64,000 nucleotides of DNA. Source: Rotaria sp. Silwood1 (taxonomy: Eukaryota; Rotifera; Eurotatoria; Philodinida; Philodinidae). The translations under genes and the position numbers were made by a program. The stretch is from contig CAJNOP010000541.1 in assembly GCA_905250075.1 (NCBI GenBank), positions 69,916-133,915 of the forward strand, given 5' to 3'. How positions within the stretch are numbered: the first letter of the stretch is position 1; every line of letters begins with the position of its first letter. Under the pieces are notes generated by a model. That model saw nothing but the letters and a program-made list of their open reading frames with translations, had not been told where the DNA came from and searched no databases. Of this stretch, positions 49,054-61,696 are shown one piece after another.

Positions 49054-50023
49054 AAACACGTTCACCTATTTTTAAATTTGATTTAAACAGTTTATAGTTT
49101 AAAAGAAAACTTAAAATGTCTATTTTTTTATTGATTAATAAAGTTTTTCTTTGATTGAAAAAGAAGTTGGGAAGAAATCTCCCATAATGCAGCAGAAAGC
49201 AGTGACGTATTAATATTATTATTTTTTGACTAAGAAATCAAATGGAAAGAACTTGGATGTGGATGTAGATGGATGTACCGATCGTCACATTGAAATGAAA
49301 GTGATCAAACGCTTCTTCTGGCGTATCATTCCTTGGCTCGAAAGGAATAGATAGAATTCAACAAATAATTTATCCGATTGAAATAATCGAAGTCAGATAA
49401 TATAATTATGAGACAGTCAATAAAAGCTTCGTTAGTGCTATAATAATCTGGCGTACGATATAAAAGTGTAATATATTATTTACCTTCAGGATATCTATGA
49501 TTCTTTTTTATCGATTGACAAACTTCAAAGATCGAAAGAAATACACCAATTTAATAAGCAATGCGTTGAATGAAATATCAGCAAATATTTATTGTACAGC
49601 CAAGATATTAATCTTATGTATTTAGATAGAAAGATGAAAAATGATGATCTGTTTGGACAAAAAAAAATATAAAGCAGTATAATTCTGATACTTTTTACAA
49701 AAAAAAATGATTCGAGAGGAAAATTGTTGAACTGAAACGTTCAAGGAAAAGGTCGAAAAATCGAAATCAAAACTACTGAGGTGATTTGATGAGAAACTCT
49801 TTCTGTAATTTGTAAATTAGAAAATAATTCATTTTGGTTAAGTTATGCTTGTTGTTCATAATCATGTTACTAAAATATTTTTTAACAATAATTTGATATA
49901 ATTGTTGATATTTTTTTTTGCTAATCAGTGTGATTAATAAGACATTTTTCACAAATTCAATCACATTCATGGTGCTATAAATTAAAGTAAATGATCCATG
50001 AAACATTCAAGTGTTAAACTAAC
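49054..50023. other. Spacer between acyltransferase-like relic and foldback element
   Basis: It contains a polyadenylation-like attaataaag at 49135 and a short ggatgtggatgtagatgg word at 49257. A Lys/Asn-rich minus frame at 49773-50006 has no domain. Confidence 0.4.
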
Positions 50024-51380
50024 GGTAACAGTCTAGAATGTCCTTTCGAAAATGTCCTTGGACGAAATGTCCTTTGTTTTTTCGTCCTCTCACATACATA
50101 TATATGTAAGGACGAAAAAATAAAGGACATTTCGTCCAAGGACATTTTCGAAAGGACATTCTAGCATGTATTCAAGTTTTTATCTGAATTGTAATTATAA
50201 TTCAAATAAAGGCTCTCGTGTTAGAACAGCCAAAAAGTGAAAGGTAAGTTTCATCGCAATGATAAGATATACTTCAAATGAAGGCCGCCCTGTTAGAATA
50301 GGATGTAGAGTGTGGGTGTAAGTATGAGAGAATAGAAGATTCACATCAACGCTCCGTTTCCACATTCACATCCTTTCATAACCATTTTTAAATAAATTCT
50401 TATCGATAAAAGCTAGAAACTTTCCGATTCTGTTATGGGCTTTCTTCTGGATGAGAATTAAACAAAAAGAATGGGTGATATTGAATCGGAATTCAAATCA
50501 TTAATTCTACATTATAAACTGGAAACGAAGATTAACGATTCTGGCATGATCGTGCAAAGGAAAGACCTTCAATCCAAAAAAGCCTTATTTGCTGATATCT
50601 AACCATATAGCATCCGCATATATGAATCATTGCTCAAAAAAAATCTACAGTAAACACCTTTTTAGCTTTATACAAAAAAAAAATAACAACATAGTTATGA
50701 AAAACCATAACAAGTTAATTAACAATGTCATTCAAGGTGAATGGATCACTTTGGACTTATTATACATCTTTACATAGAGAGGACTTCGTCCAAAGTCAAC
50801 TATAACGCTGTTATAATTAGTACTACATAAGCTATTTCCATAGTTAACCCAATGCAAACTTTACTTGATGAGTGGTAGAGGATAACAAGAAGTACGACAT
50901 TATCATATATTTCAAATGAATACATCAAATCAACATAATTTCGTATCAGTTTTTTTTTTCAAAATTAGTTAATCGATCGTTTTTTTCGTGATACTAGAGA
51001 ATCTCAATTAATAATTAAAAATCCAAATGAAATTCTAACAGTTGCATCAACATGGAAATCATCAGCGATAACAACAATTGAATTAAAAGAAAAATAAAGT
51101 TCACAAACATGAACACGTGTTGAAAGTTATTGTTTAACAATGGAAAGAATATTTAAAGGATCGAATGAGAAATATGCTTTGAAATCATTTTTTTTTCAAG
51201 TGATATAATTAACAGAAATATTCTTCGAAAAATAATGTGTTAGTTGAATACATGCTAGAATGTCCTTTCGAAAATGTCCTTTATTTTTTCGTCCTTACAT
51301 ATATATGTATGTGAGAGGACGAAAAAATAAAGGACATTTCGTCCAAGGACATTTTCGAAAGGACATTCTAGACTGTTACC
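50024..51380. mobile_element. Composite foldback element with palindromic ends
   Basis: Inverted ends are 50024-50175 and 51244-51380, starting ggtaacagtctagaatgtcc and ending in its complement. The inner limits are ctagcatgtattcaa and ttgaatacatgctag. Each end is itself a near-perfect palindrome of about 125 bp made of the words tcctttcgaaaatgtcc and ggacgaaaaaataaaggaca around tacatatatatgta. The two ends are nearly identical apart from a 15 bp indel (in the repeated ggac/gtcc words), so insertion or conversion is recent. The 1.07 kb interior has no transposase and holds a telomere-like foldback at 50300-50382. No clear target duplication was found. Confidence 0.8.
50300..50382. repeat. Telomere-like foldback unit inside the composite element
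   Basis: The G/T arm (ggatgtagagtgtgggtgta) and C/A arm (cgtttccacattcacatcct) flank gattcacatcaacgctcc. It is the only family member carried by another element here. Confidence 0.65.
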
Positions 51381-52659
51381 AAAAACTTTGGCTCTAGCTT
51401 TTTGGCTACATCAGTGCCAGTGAAATTTAGGAAAATTTGACTTATTTTCGAACTTGAATTAGGTATTTTGTCTGCTGTAGATGACTCAACTGGTGTGAAT
51501 GTAGCTATTGAAGTTCCGTTTATCCGCACGTATCCAATCAACAAGTCTCCAAGTGAGGTCACTTTTTAATGAGCCAGCTCAACTTAGAGTCGTAGTATTA
51601 AAAGTATATTGTTTTCTTTTTATAAAAACGATTTGTAACAGATGGAACGGCACAATGGCTGCAGTCATTTATTATCCTAGCGATCACGGGTTGAATAAGA
51701 TCGAATAATTTTAATATTTGACAAACATAGCATAGTATTAATATTAACATAGGCTTTTACGAGCACAGCAGCCCTTCATCAATCTCAATGAATCAGATCA
51801 GTTACTATTTTTAGTTCGTTATTTATTTTAGTATACATTTAATACAGTTGCACTTTAGTAAGACCCATACCATTTAATGCAGTTAATAGTACACTTGGTC
51901 TTGTGCGTAGATAAGCAATGTCATTGATGCTAGTAAATGCTCTGCTTTTATTTTTTGCCTAAATAAAACCCCGCCAACGTTTTGCATAATAAAAACTCAT
52001 GATAATTATTATTTGCGAGATACAAAATCCATGTAAAAAATTTTTATAATAAATCAACCTTTCAAGACAAATTTTAATCAAATAATAAACTATTATGTAC
52101 TATGTTTTATTTTTTCCTTCCAACAATTTTTAACTCATTCATTTTATTCCTTATCATACTATCATCGTCACTGGTGACATAACTATAAATATAAGTGAAG
52201 AAATGCTTTGTGCATGCATGCAGTTACTTTTACTGATAATAATATCGTCAAAAGTTAACCTCACAATCTACCAACAGTTATACTGTCGTGAGTATGCATG
52301 TAACTTTTTAGCAGCGTCACATATGCAGAAAACCAAGGATGGTGGGAAAAGTGCAGAGAAAAGCGAAAGATGCCATACTACCTTTGAACACATGGATCCA
52401 TTAAATGTAATTTGACATTTCCCTGCAATTCTCTAGCATCGACGATTTCCTGGATACGTAACACTCCTCAGACCTAGAGACTATTACTCGTATAGGTAGT
52501 TGTTAATCATAGACGGCTGCTGCATAAAAAATATATCAATGTGATGAAGTTTGATTCTACCTTAAAAACTGTGACATATATTTTTAAATAGAATTTTTAA
52601 ATATTCTCCATAACTTATTGCAAGTTCACATAGAAAAGATTCATTTGTTAATTTAGATT
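51381..52659. other. Spacer before the TRPM-like gene
   Basis: On the minus strand 51381-51562 is open and protein-like (GDLLIGYVRINGTSIATF, then SQIFLNFTGTDVAKKLEP) and reaches the very edge of the composite element. It may be an exon cut by the insertion, but no partner was found. The remainder is AT-rich with no supported gene. Confidence 0.35.
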
Positions 52660-55600
52660 ATGACAACGAAGTCTTCTCCACGTATTTCTGTCGTCAATAA
52701 AAAGAAAAACAACGAACAAAAAGTCAATCTTGTAATTTTCGAATTCTTTTCTTTTCATCATATAAAAAATGTTTTTTTTTTAAAATCAGTTTGAATTACA
52801 ATCTGAATATGATTGGACTCATGCAATTCATCATAATCTCAACATAAAACGGCGAACATGCACTACATTTATTCCAAAATCTTCTGCAACTAATGATCCG
52901 TATGCTATCAAAAAGTACAATTGTCTTTTATTTGAAAGAAAAGAAAAATGTCTTTTTAGTGATAAAAATAAAAATGATATTCCATGTGGTTGTAATCGTC
53001 TTCGTCGTGAACATTCATGGGATGTTTTCGAAGGAAAAAATCTCCAATGGAATCGAAACGAGCATACAAGATCAGCTTGCAATAATGCATATGGATATAT
53101 ATCGAATACTCATGCACATTATATTCGATGTGATATTAAAACACATCCAAATATTCTTGCTAAATTAATGTTTGACGTATGGAAAGTTAAAGATCCACAA
53201 TTAATAATGTGTATTATTGGAGGAGCTAAATATTTCAAATTAAATGAACGACTTGAAAGAGAATTTATGAAAGGTATTATTCAAGCTGCATTAAGAGCAG
53301 GTAGAGAGAAAAAAAAAATATGTAAAGATAAAATTTATTTGATTTATTTCAAAGATGGTTGGATTGTAACAACAGGATTTAAAACGGGTGTTGTACAACT
53401 TGTTGGTGAAGCTATCTATGATCATAAAGTAACTAATCCACGAAGTCATATTACTGCTATTGGTTGTTCGAAATGGGGTGCAGCTAGAAATCGAGCATCA
53501 CTCATATCAGTAAATGTTTGAAATTTTTTTATGTTTGTAAATTATTGAATTTTTGTTTTTAGTCCAAAATATCAACTAATACCATTCAAGATGAAAAGAT
53601 GGATACCTCAAAGAGAACGAAAGGTGAACAAGATCTTGAACCTAATCATACACATTTTTTATTGCTTGACGATGGAACTTACTATGGATATGATATTGGA
53701 GATTATCGAACAAAATTTGTTCTTGAAGCTTCACGTTATAAGAAAGAAGGTAGTTTTAAATTAGTCGTAGAAAGTTCAGCTCTCAAAGAAATAGTGCATA
53801 AACTTTAATCCTATTGCCTGATATATTTTGACTGCAAACAGATCACAGTAAATCCTCATCGCAAGCATCGAGACAAGATCGATAGGAGTTCATACAAAGG
53901 ATTTGTAATGAAAACAGTATTTTCGTATTAGTAAATTAATATTTGCATATATAAATTTTGCAATAGATAGCATACTCCAGTGCGCTGTAATCTTAAGACA
54001 TGGGGAAGACATTATTCCTCAGAACGGTCTCAATATGGATCTCTTCTTCATTGATGACGGTGATTGTAAAATTTTCCAGGCAAATGGTTAAAACTAGCCG
54101 AAGATATGTATCATTCTTCGACGGTTCTCGTCAACTTTCATGCAGATATCACCTTAAAGACTACTTCCTACATTAGACATATTAAAACCGTTTGACGTGG
54201 AATTTGTATTGGTAATACAAGCAGTATTGAGCAATCGAATGAAGAATTTAACTCTATTAGATTTGTTTTCAATGTTGAGATATCCTCGTCTAAAGAAGAA
54301 TCTATCCTACCCTTCTACTTCCTTCACATGGAATTCGATCAAATCCTGATTAGTCCATGTGATCAGTGTTCAACATGCTCTATTTGTGATCAAACTATGA
54401 GATTAAAGGATCCGAGTTTAGGCACTATTTTTTACTTGATAGCAGAATTTTTTTGCGATTATTGTCTGTACTATCAACTTTTTATTGTTTATTAATATTT
54501 TATTTAAGTGCCTATTGTGACTATAGTCGTTGAAGGTGGTCCAGACACATTATCAACAATTTATAACGATCTTTCTAATAGTATACCAGTAGTATTAATT
54601 GATGTATACATTTCTATTTATCTTATAAGGATATATATATTTTGATCGAATTTCATCTATTTAGGGTAGTGGTCGAGTATCTAACCTTCTTGCTAATTTT
54701 CTTAATCGTACAGAATCAATGATGCATCGAAGTGGAAAAGATAATGATGGTGTTAATTGGAAACAAGTAATCAATATCGAAGAAGTAGATGATATTGAAA
54801 GGTAAAATGTTTATTAGTTATTATGTTGACATATATAGTTTTTGATAATTATTTTTTTTTTTGAGATTAAAAACAAAATTTCGTTCTTATGCAGATGAAA
54901 TACGTGATGGTTTAAGAAATATATCTAAAGGATCAAACTCATCAGACAAACAAATAAATGAGTTATTTAAATATTTTCTATACTGTTTACAGCCAGCTGT
55001 TCGATCTAGAATTCGAATATTTAGTCTTGATAGTAATGAATCTTTGGATGATACTATTTTTGAAGCTATTGTAGACGGTAAAATGAATTTTATTCTATTT
55101 TTATTACATGATTATTTTTCGTTATTATAGCAAAACAACAGGAAAGTTTAGAAAGAAAAACACCAGTTAATCGAGAACAATTATTACAGTTGGCACTTGC
55201 ATGGAATGCTATTCATGTTGCAAAAGAACATATCATTAAAGATGATTTAAATAATCTTCATGTACGTATATAAAATAATCTAATAAAGATTTCATGACAA
55301 TATTTTATTTTCTAGTCAGAAAATAAAGAAATATTATTTTTTGATGCACTTTTACTTGATCGTCCACAATTTGTTAATACATTTATTAAATTAAATTTTG
55401 ATTTAACTCAAATGTTTTATGAAAGACAAATTAATCAACCGTGGAAATTAAGATTAAATCAATTACTTAGATTATATAATAATGATGATAGAAAAAAGAT
55501 TGTAAGATAAAATAAAAGAATCGATAATCTATTTTATGTCATACTAATTCCTTTCTTTTTTTTGATGTCTCTAGAAAGAACGTCGTTATTTACTTAATAA

Positions 55601-58600
55601 ATGTTGTGATAACAAACCCATTAATTCCGAAGAAGATCTTAATTTAATATTAAAAAAATTAATAGGTGATTATTTTAAACCAATATATACTCCTTCAGTT
55701 ATTGACTGTTGGAAACAATTAAAAATATGTTGTTCATGTTCATCAGGAGCTCGTGTTTCGGGTCGTCATGCAGTTGTGTATACAGATTATGATAACGATG
55801 ATTCTGAAGTACCTGATCCAGAAGAAGCTCAAAAAGAAGCTCGAGAACTTGTTTTTCGTGATTTATTTTTATGGTCGATATTAACAAATCGTGTTGAAAT
55901 GTCTAAAATTATATTAAGTCACATGCAATCACGTATATGTGCTGCATTAATAGCATCAAAAGTTTTTAAATCATATGAAAAATTTGCTTATGATAATGAA
56001 TCAAAAGAAGTTTTACATTGTCAAGCTGAACAATTTGAAGAATATGCAAATGAATGTTTAAAATGTTGTTATCATCTTCATGAAGAAAAAGCATGTGAAA
56101 TAGCTATTCGAAGTATTAATGTATTCGGTGGTGTTTCATGTCTTCAAGTGAGATTTGAAAGGAAGAAATAAACAGAATTTTTCTATTTTTGAAAAAATTT
56201 AAGGTAGCTGTGGATGCTGATGATAAAAGTTTTGTTAGTCAACCATGTTGTGCCCAACTTTTGAATAGTATTTGGCATGATAAAATAGAACCAACTCAAT
56301 TCACATTACTTCAACGTATTGGATTATTATTAAGTATTTGTACATTTGGTTTGTTTGCACCAGTTTTTGTTTCATTCCGTAAAGTCAAATCAGCTCCTAT
56401 CGATTTTGTGAATGATCGAAAGAGAAATAATAACATGATTGTTAATGAAACAGTACAAGAAACAAAACAATTGTTACCTAAAATTAAAAAAAAGTAAATG
56501 TTCAATTTTTGTTTTTCTTAAGTACAAGTCTACTATAAGTTTTTCGATGATTTTTAACTACAGAAAAGAATATAGATAGGCTTCTAGATAAAGACTTTTT
56601 CTATACAGTAGTGTTTCCCTTACTAAGTTCTATTGTTCAATTAAATACAAAAGCGTAGAAAATGCATGTATTTGTCTGAAGTTTTTAGAAACATGTAAGC
56701 AAATAGCATATGTATGGAAATATAGAAGTTTTATTAATGTGTACTTGCAACATGGATAGAATTTTACTAAGTTTTGCATGTTATTGCAAATGGGTCACAG
56801 TGACAAAAACTGTAACTAAAGCAATTCTGCATGGACATGCAAGTTCTGCCATTTTTTTAGTATACACGATATTTCATGTAAGCATTTAGTTTTTCACTTC
56901 GTAATGTATTTATTTATTGCCGATTAAAATGAAATCGTTCTGACATATTCACACTATAATGACTTAAAAACCTTGTTCACTTTTTCGAATTTCGGTATTA
57001 TTAGTACTCATGTTCATACGTACCGTAGTAATTATCAGACAATCACAGTTTAAAATTGTATTTCTCATATAAGTACATGACCGAATAGTAAAGAAGTTCG
57101 CCTTATACAACAAAGCACTTATGTTGAGATCTTATTTTCGGACAAATCTTCTGCGTATTTATGTATGTTTACCAAATGTGCTTCGTTTGTTTTTTTTTGA
57201 CATTTTAAAATTATCTTGTATGCATACACGTGAGTTCGCTATAAAACCATTCATACATTCTTACATTAAGAGGAAAAAAAACCTAGGCTTCAATATTCCG
57301 AAGTACTGAGTGTGAGTGTGGGTCCGCGGACGAAAAACAGAATACCCACACGCATGATAGGACTGTTAACTATATGATTTCAATCTTGAATATTTGCATT
57401 TAGATTAAAAGATCATGGTATAAATTATTCTGATATTTATGCATGGCAATCAGATTGTTATTTTCAAGGATGTTTAGATTATTTTCGTCATTTAAAACAA
57501 TTTCATGAATCACCACTTATTAAGTTTTCATATAATTCTGCTAGTTATATATTCTTTCTATTACTCTTTTCTTATTATTTATTATTCGATTTTAAAAGTC
57601 CAACAAATGAGAATTTACGTGCACATTGGACAGAAATTTTACTAATTATTATTGTAACAACAATGCTTTTTGAAGATATTCGACAAGTAAATTATTTGAA
57701 ATATATACTCATTTTTTTTCAATATATAGTTTTGCTTTTGTTGATAGTTCTTTTGGCAAGATAGTCAATCAATAATTGGAAAATTGTCTATTTACTTTAT
57801 AAGAAATCTATTTGTTAATTTAATTCGTATTACATCATATATACTTTTTTATATTGGTTTTATTCTTCTTTTTACATATACATTCACTGATGAAGATTTA
57901 TCAATTGCTAAAATTATTCTTGCTTATGATCTTGAAATTTGGTATATACGATCATTAGCTTTTCTTGGTGTTGTACGAAAAATGGGACCAAAACTTGTTA
58001 TGATACGAAAAATGGTATTTTGAAAAAGTTAATTTTTTTTGTATTATTTTAATTTTTATATTTTTAGCTCATTGATTTATTTTTCTTTACATACATTATT
58101 TTAATTGCAATGATTGCATATGGTGTTGCTTCTCGAGCTATGTATAAATACAATGAAGATATAGATAATAATACTTTAACATTTGATGGTCGTTCAGTTT
58201 TTCGACATATTCTTTATCCGAGTTATTATCTTATGTATGGATCAACAGAAAACGAATTAGAAGCACTTGATCGTATAGTTTTTTTTTTAATTTTGATGAA
58301 AAATTATCAATTGAATGGGTATTTCTTTTTTTTTTAAATAGGAAATCGAGATCTCGGTACATCTATCGCAACTCAAATTTTATTAGCTTTTCATATGTTA
58401 TTTGTTAATATTCTTCTTATTAATCTTCTTATTGCTATGTTTAGGTATGTGTTATTTTATTTAAATATGAAATAAATATAATTATTTAATTTTAGTTATA
58501 CATTTGAATCCGTACAAAATCAAACTGATCATGTATGGCGTTATGAACGATATTCATTTATTCGTGAATATTTTGATCGACCACCACTTTTTCCTCCATT

Positions 58601-59258
58601 TATTATCATAACTCATTTGATTGAATTTATTAAATTCTTGATAAGACTTTGTTCAACAAGAAATAATTCAAATATGAAAAAAAATCGAGCAAAAATATTT
58701 AGTAAATTAACAGATATTGAAAATAATTGTAATTTTAATTTTTGACATTTTAGAAATGATTGGTGCTAATCATGAAATAGATAAAGATTGGTCAGAATTT
58801 GAAAGTTATGCAACAAATCTTTATGCTCGAACAATAGTTTCTGGTAAATCATCATCATCAGCTACTGTTGTAACATCAAGAACACATCAAGAAATTCCAC
58901 CAACAACATTAGATACAATGAATACTTCACAATCATCATCAACTATAGATGTTAAAGGAATTACTGATGAAATGGCATCGATTAAAAGAGTTGTTGGAGA
59001 TCTTCGTACATATGCTGAAGAAGTTAGATGAAATAAAATAATTTTAAAAATATTTTCTATTTGTTTGTTGTAGATGAATAGATCTATGCAATGGATGATG
59101 GATGCAATGGAACGTGTTAAAATGTCTAAAGAACCAAGACCGATACCAAGATCAGCAGTAACAACTCATAGTGAGATTATTGAATTTTTTTTTAATTTTA
59201 TTTTTATCTGGTTATTTTGTTAGATCTAAACCAAACTGATGAAAGAGTTTTGCTGTAA
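52660..59258 (+). CDS. TRPM-family cation channel
   Basis: Eighteen exons: 52660-52722, 52790-53509, 53563-53749, 54509-54603, 54665-54801, 54866-55077, 55131-55261, 55316-55501, 55575-56147, 56204-56493, 57404-57686, 57748-58014, 58068-58272, 58342-58444, 58496-58701, 58754-59022, 59074-59170, 59224-59258. All phases agree; 1352 residues. The N-terminal TRPM homology region is clear: PCGCNRLRREHSW, YIRCDIKTHPNILAKLM, IGGAKYF, GWIVTTGFKTGVVQLVGEA, LEPNHTHFLLLDDGT, PIVTIVVEGGPDT and GSGRVSNLL. The channel part begins after exon 10, with ESPLIKFSYNSASYIFFLLL and later helices. A pore region around RHILYPSYYLMYGSTENE precedes the last helix NILLINLLIAMF and the TRP segment YTFESVQNQTDHVWRYERYS. 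The C-terminus is short, with a Ser/Thr-rich part and no enzyme domain. Donor 59023 (gttaga) is unusual; without it the protein stops at 59031. Confidence 0.85.
53750..54508 (+). other. Long intron 3 of the TRPM-like gene
   Basis: It runs from the gtagtt donor to the tttaag acceptor, with phase 1 on both sides. At 759 bp it is more than ten times the neighbouring introns. No mobile-element ends or coding frame were identified inside, so the origin of the extra sequence is unknown. Confidence 0.55.
56494..57403 (+). other. Long intron 10 of the TRPM-like gene, with foldback unit
   Basis: The intron is 910 bp, with a gtaaat donor after the Lys-rich KIKKK and a gcatttag acceptor before LKDHGINYSD. 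It carries a telomere-like foldback at 57305-57352 (tgagtgtgagtgtgggtccg, then aatacccacacgcatg). The insertion lies between the cytoplasmic and membrane halves of the channel. Confidence 0.6.
57305..57352. repeat. Short telomere-like foldback unit in an intron
   Basis: The G/T arm tgagtgtgagtgtgggt and C/A arm atacccacacgca are separated by about 20 bp containing tccgcggacg. It lies 50 bp before a splice acceptor of the TRPM-like gene and evidently does not block splicing if the gene is active. Confidence 0.6.
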
Positions 59259-61187
59259 TTAAAATCTATGCATTTTCAAACGTTTTGCTGTCAATCGATT
59301 TTTTTGAACATTTTCGAAAGAACTCATCAAGGCTCTCATGTTATTAAATAATACTTGAGTTGAATGGTCATCTTTTAATGAGTATATTTACTTTTTTATT
59401 TAGTAAATAACTTTTCAAAAGAGATCGCGTAATACATAAAAACTGCACTATCATATTGTATAGCCGCAATCAATGATTATGTTATTTCAAACACCAGTGG
59501 TTTGTTTCTAGTTAACGAATGACACATAAAAAAAATGCAATTTTTGTGTTGTCAATATTTCTTCTATCTTTCTCATTTCATCGAGGAGTATACTTTTATG
59601 AAAAGTTTTTTCATGACATTAATTCATAAAGAATCGATAATACTTTCTCTATTGATTCACTAGACGATGTTACTCGTCCTTGTACAAATATTTATGGAGA
59701 AGTTCTTTGTAGATGTTGCATACGTCTCTTAACTATTCCACATACAATGAGATCAGTAACTCACATTGATTCTTCTACACAATAATAAAAACTGAACTTT
59801 GTACTTGAATGTACATAGTATTTCATTGGATAACATTAAAAAAAGAACAACGAAAAAAGATCATTGTTGACTTTTAAATGAAAAACGAGATGGTCAAGAG
59901 TATTATCAATAGAGCAGAAATATTTTTTCTTGTCTTTCACCGAATCAATAAAATAATAAAAAAAAGCTTTCAATTCTATTTATATGACTACAGTAATGTA
60001 AGTGTTGATTACAGCTCTTGAATCATACTAGCATTGTTGATATATCTTTATTTAAAAAGATTTGATTTGATTTTAAGCTACAAACATATATCATCCCAGT
60101 TCAAATAGACATACTCGTCAACGGCACGAAGTTACAGCTGTATACGACCGCAAACTTTGTGATATGATAGTATAAAGCACCGTTTTCTTTCTGTTTCGAC
60201 GACTATAATCATCGTCCTAGAACGCCCTGGTTCATCATTGCAGCGATCGTAAATAATCTTATGCAAGCTGTAAAGAAACTTATTGTTGAAAAAGTATTAC
60301 AGTTTGTAGGTGTTGAGAAAGAGAAGATTGACGCACTCACCTCTCCTAGCCAGTGCAAGACACTAAATGAACATCTACCCAAGTCAATCAATATGTATCA
60401 CCGTCAATTATTCTAACGTTACCATATTTCTGACTCTATTTTTATGGAGAAACATGGCCCGTTGATGTGGTATATTTTACTGTAAACAGTTGCATTTTTC
60501 GATCAGAATAGCTTGATGTATATTTTTTCCAAAATAATCCGAGATAAAATTTCAAAAAGTAAAGTGTCGTAATCAGTTTTCAGAAGAAACTGTAATTCTA
60601 ATAAGAGAGTTTAGTTAAAAACTAGTGAAAATAACACAAACAAAGATGTACAAAAAAAACGAGCGATATTTGTGAAACTCGATTTAACATAGCTAGTCGA
60701 TATTTCTACCAATGTTCACTTACTGGAAGTAAACGTCATAAAAATGTTCATTTTTTATTATTTAAAGTCTATTATCCTTATGTGGTTCAAACTAATGAAG
60801 TTTATTGAATGCCATGAATGATTATTGCGTTTCATGGAAATAGTACAAACACCAACAAAGTATCGATACGCTAAACTTAACATTTTCAAACAAACATTTT
60901 ATTAAATACTGTACAGATTTTGAAGCATCACTTTTTCTTCTTTCTAATCAATAAAATATTTTAGTTTAGATGGATTCTTATCGATCATATATAGAATATC
61001 AATTATATTCACTTTTGTAAAATTTATCTAATTATCCTTGAATTTATGTTATTTTTCAAATACTCTACCAACTTAACGATAAATAATGTAAAATAAAATA
61101 AAATTTGTCGTGAATAGTTCATGCTTTCAAGAGAAAATATTTATTGAAAAACCAAAGGAGTTATTTTTTTTCTTTGTCAATCAGATG
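59259..61187. other. Region after the TRPM-like gene, possible exon relics
   Basis: At 59645-59788 (plus) an open stretch encodes SIDSLDDVTRPCTNIYGEV and on to RLLTIPHTMRSVTH, ending in TAA beside an aataataaaa signal. This could be a last exon, but a stop precedes it and no splice partner is clear. The rest is AT-rich spacer apart from the open frame at 60162-60416. Confidence 0.35.
60162..60416 (+). CDS. Possible exon of an unknown gene
   Basis: An open frame without an initiating Met encodes RTPWFIIAAIVNNLMQAVKK, then LIVEKVLQFVGVEKEKIDAL and TSPSQCKTLNEHLPKS, ending in TAA at 60414-60416. The composition is that of a folded helical protein and the DNA is less AT-rich than its surroundings. 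An acceptor-like tgatag lies just upstream. I do not recognise a family. It may be a terminal exon or an isolated fragment. Confidence 0.3.
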
Positions 61188-61696
61188 TTAAATTGTAGTA
61201 TAACCTATAGCGTATAGCTCCAGGTGTACATTGCTTTCTTGATTATCTGTGATGACATTAAGTTCAGGCTTTGATGAACAATAGAAAAATTCGAGTGTTT
61301 CAGAATCAAATGAAAAAGCACTTTGATAGTAACGATAACCACGTTTAAATTTTGTATCTCTAATACCGTATTCAGGACATTCAGTCCATAACCATACATT
61401 AAATGCAGCTTCACCAGGATTCATTCCACTTCGAATGAAGACTGTAACGCTAACTTTTCGTGCTGTAGATGGAAATATGGTGTTAAGTGGAAACGTGACT
61501 TGTTCAAGCGTATTGAATTGAAATTTACCAAGTGAATATGGAACAACTTTAGGATTCGTCAAACTGACGTAAGAAAATTCTAATATTATCAATGATCATA
61601 AATAAATATTCATTATTAGAATATTGACTTACGTTTATTATTGTTAGCTGTATTATGAACAACAAGAAGAGTAAGCAGAAAAATTACAAACTTCAT
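61188..61696 (-). CDS. Small secreted protein of unknown family
   Basis: Two exons (61696-61633 and 61579-61188) are joined by a 53 bp intron (gtaagt to tattag) in phase 1, for 151 residues. The start MKFVIFLLTLLVVHNTA is a clear signal peptide. The mature part is rich in aromatic residues and beta-prone: SLGKFQFNTLEQVTFPLN, KVSVTVFIRSGMNPGEAAFN, VWLWTECPEYGIRDTKF and ESNVHLELYAIGY. It has two Cys (in TECPEY and FYCSSK) that could pair. I do not recognise the family; a lectin-like or galactose-binding sandwich is conceivable but not shown. The frame is intact. A second Met (MIIL) would lie inside the intron, so the signal-peptide start is preferred. Confidence 0.75.

Noticed and set aside
50040-50165. 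CRISPR-like repeats or a bacterial terminator (ggac/gtcc hairpin)
   Set aside because: The repeats are nested palindromes at both ends of one element with no unique spacers, in a eukaryotic context.
52660-53808. Separate small genes from individual open frames in 52.6-59.3 kb
   Set aside because: The frames join in phase through GT/AG introns and follow the TRPM domain order, so they are exons of one gene.
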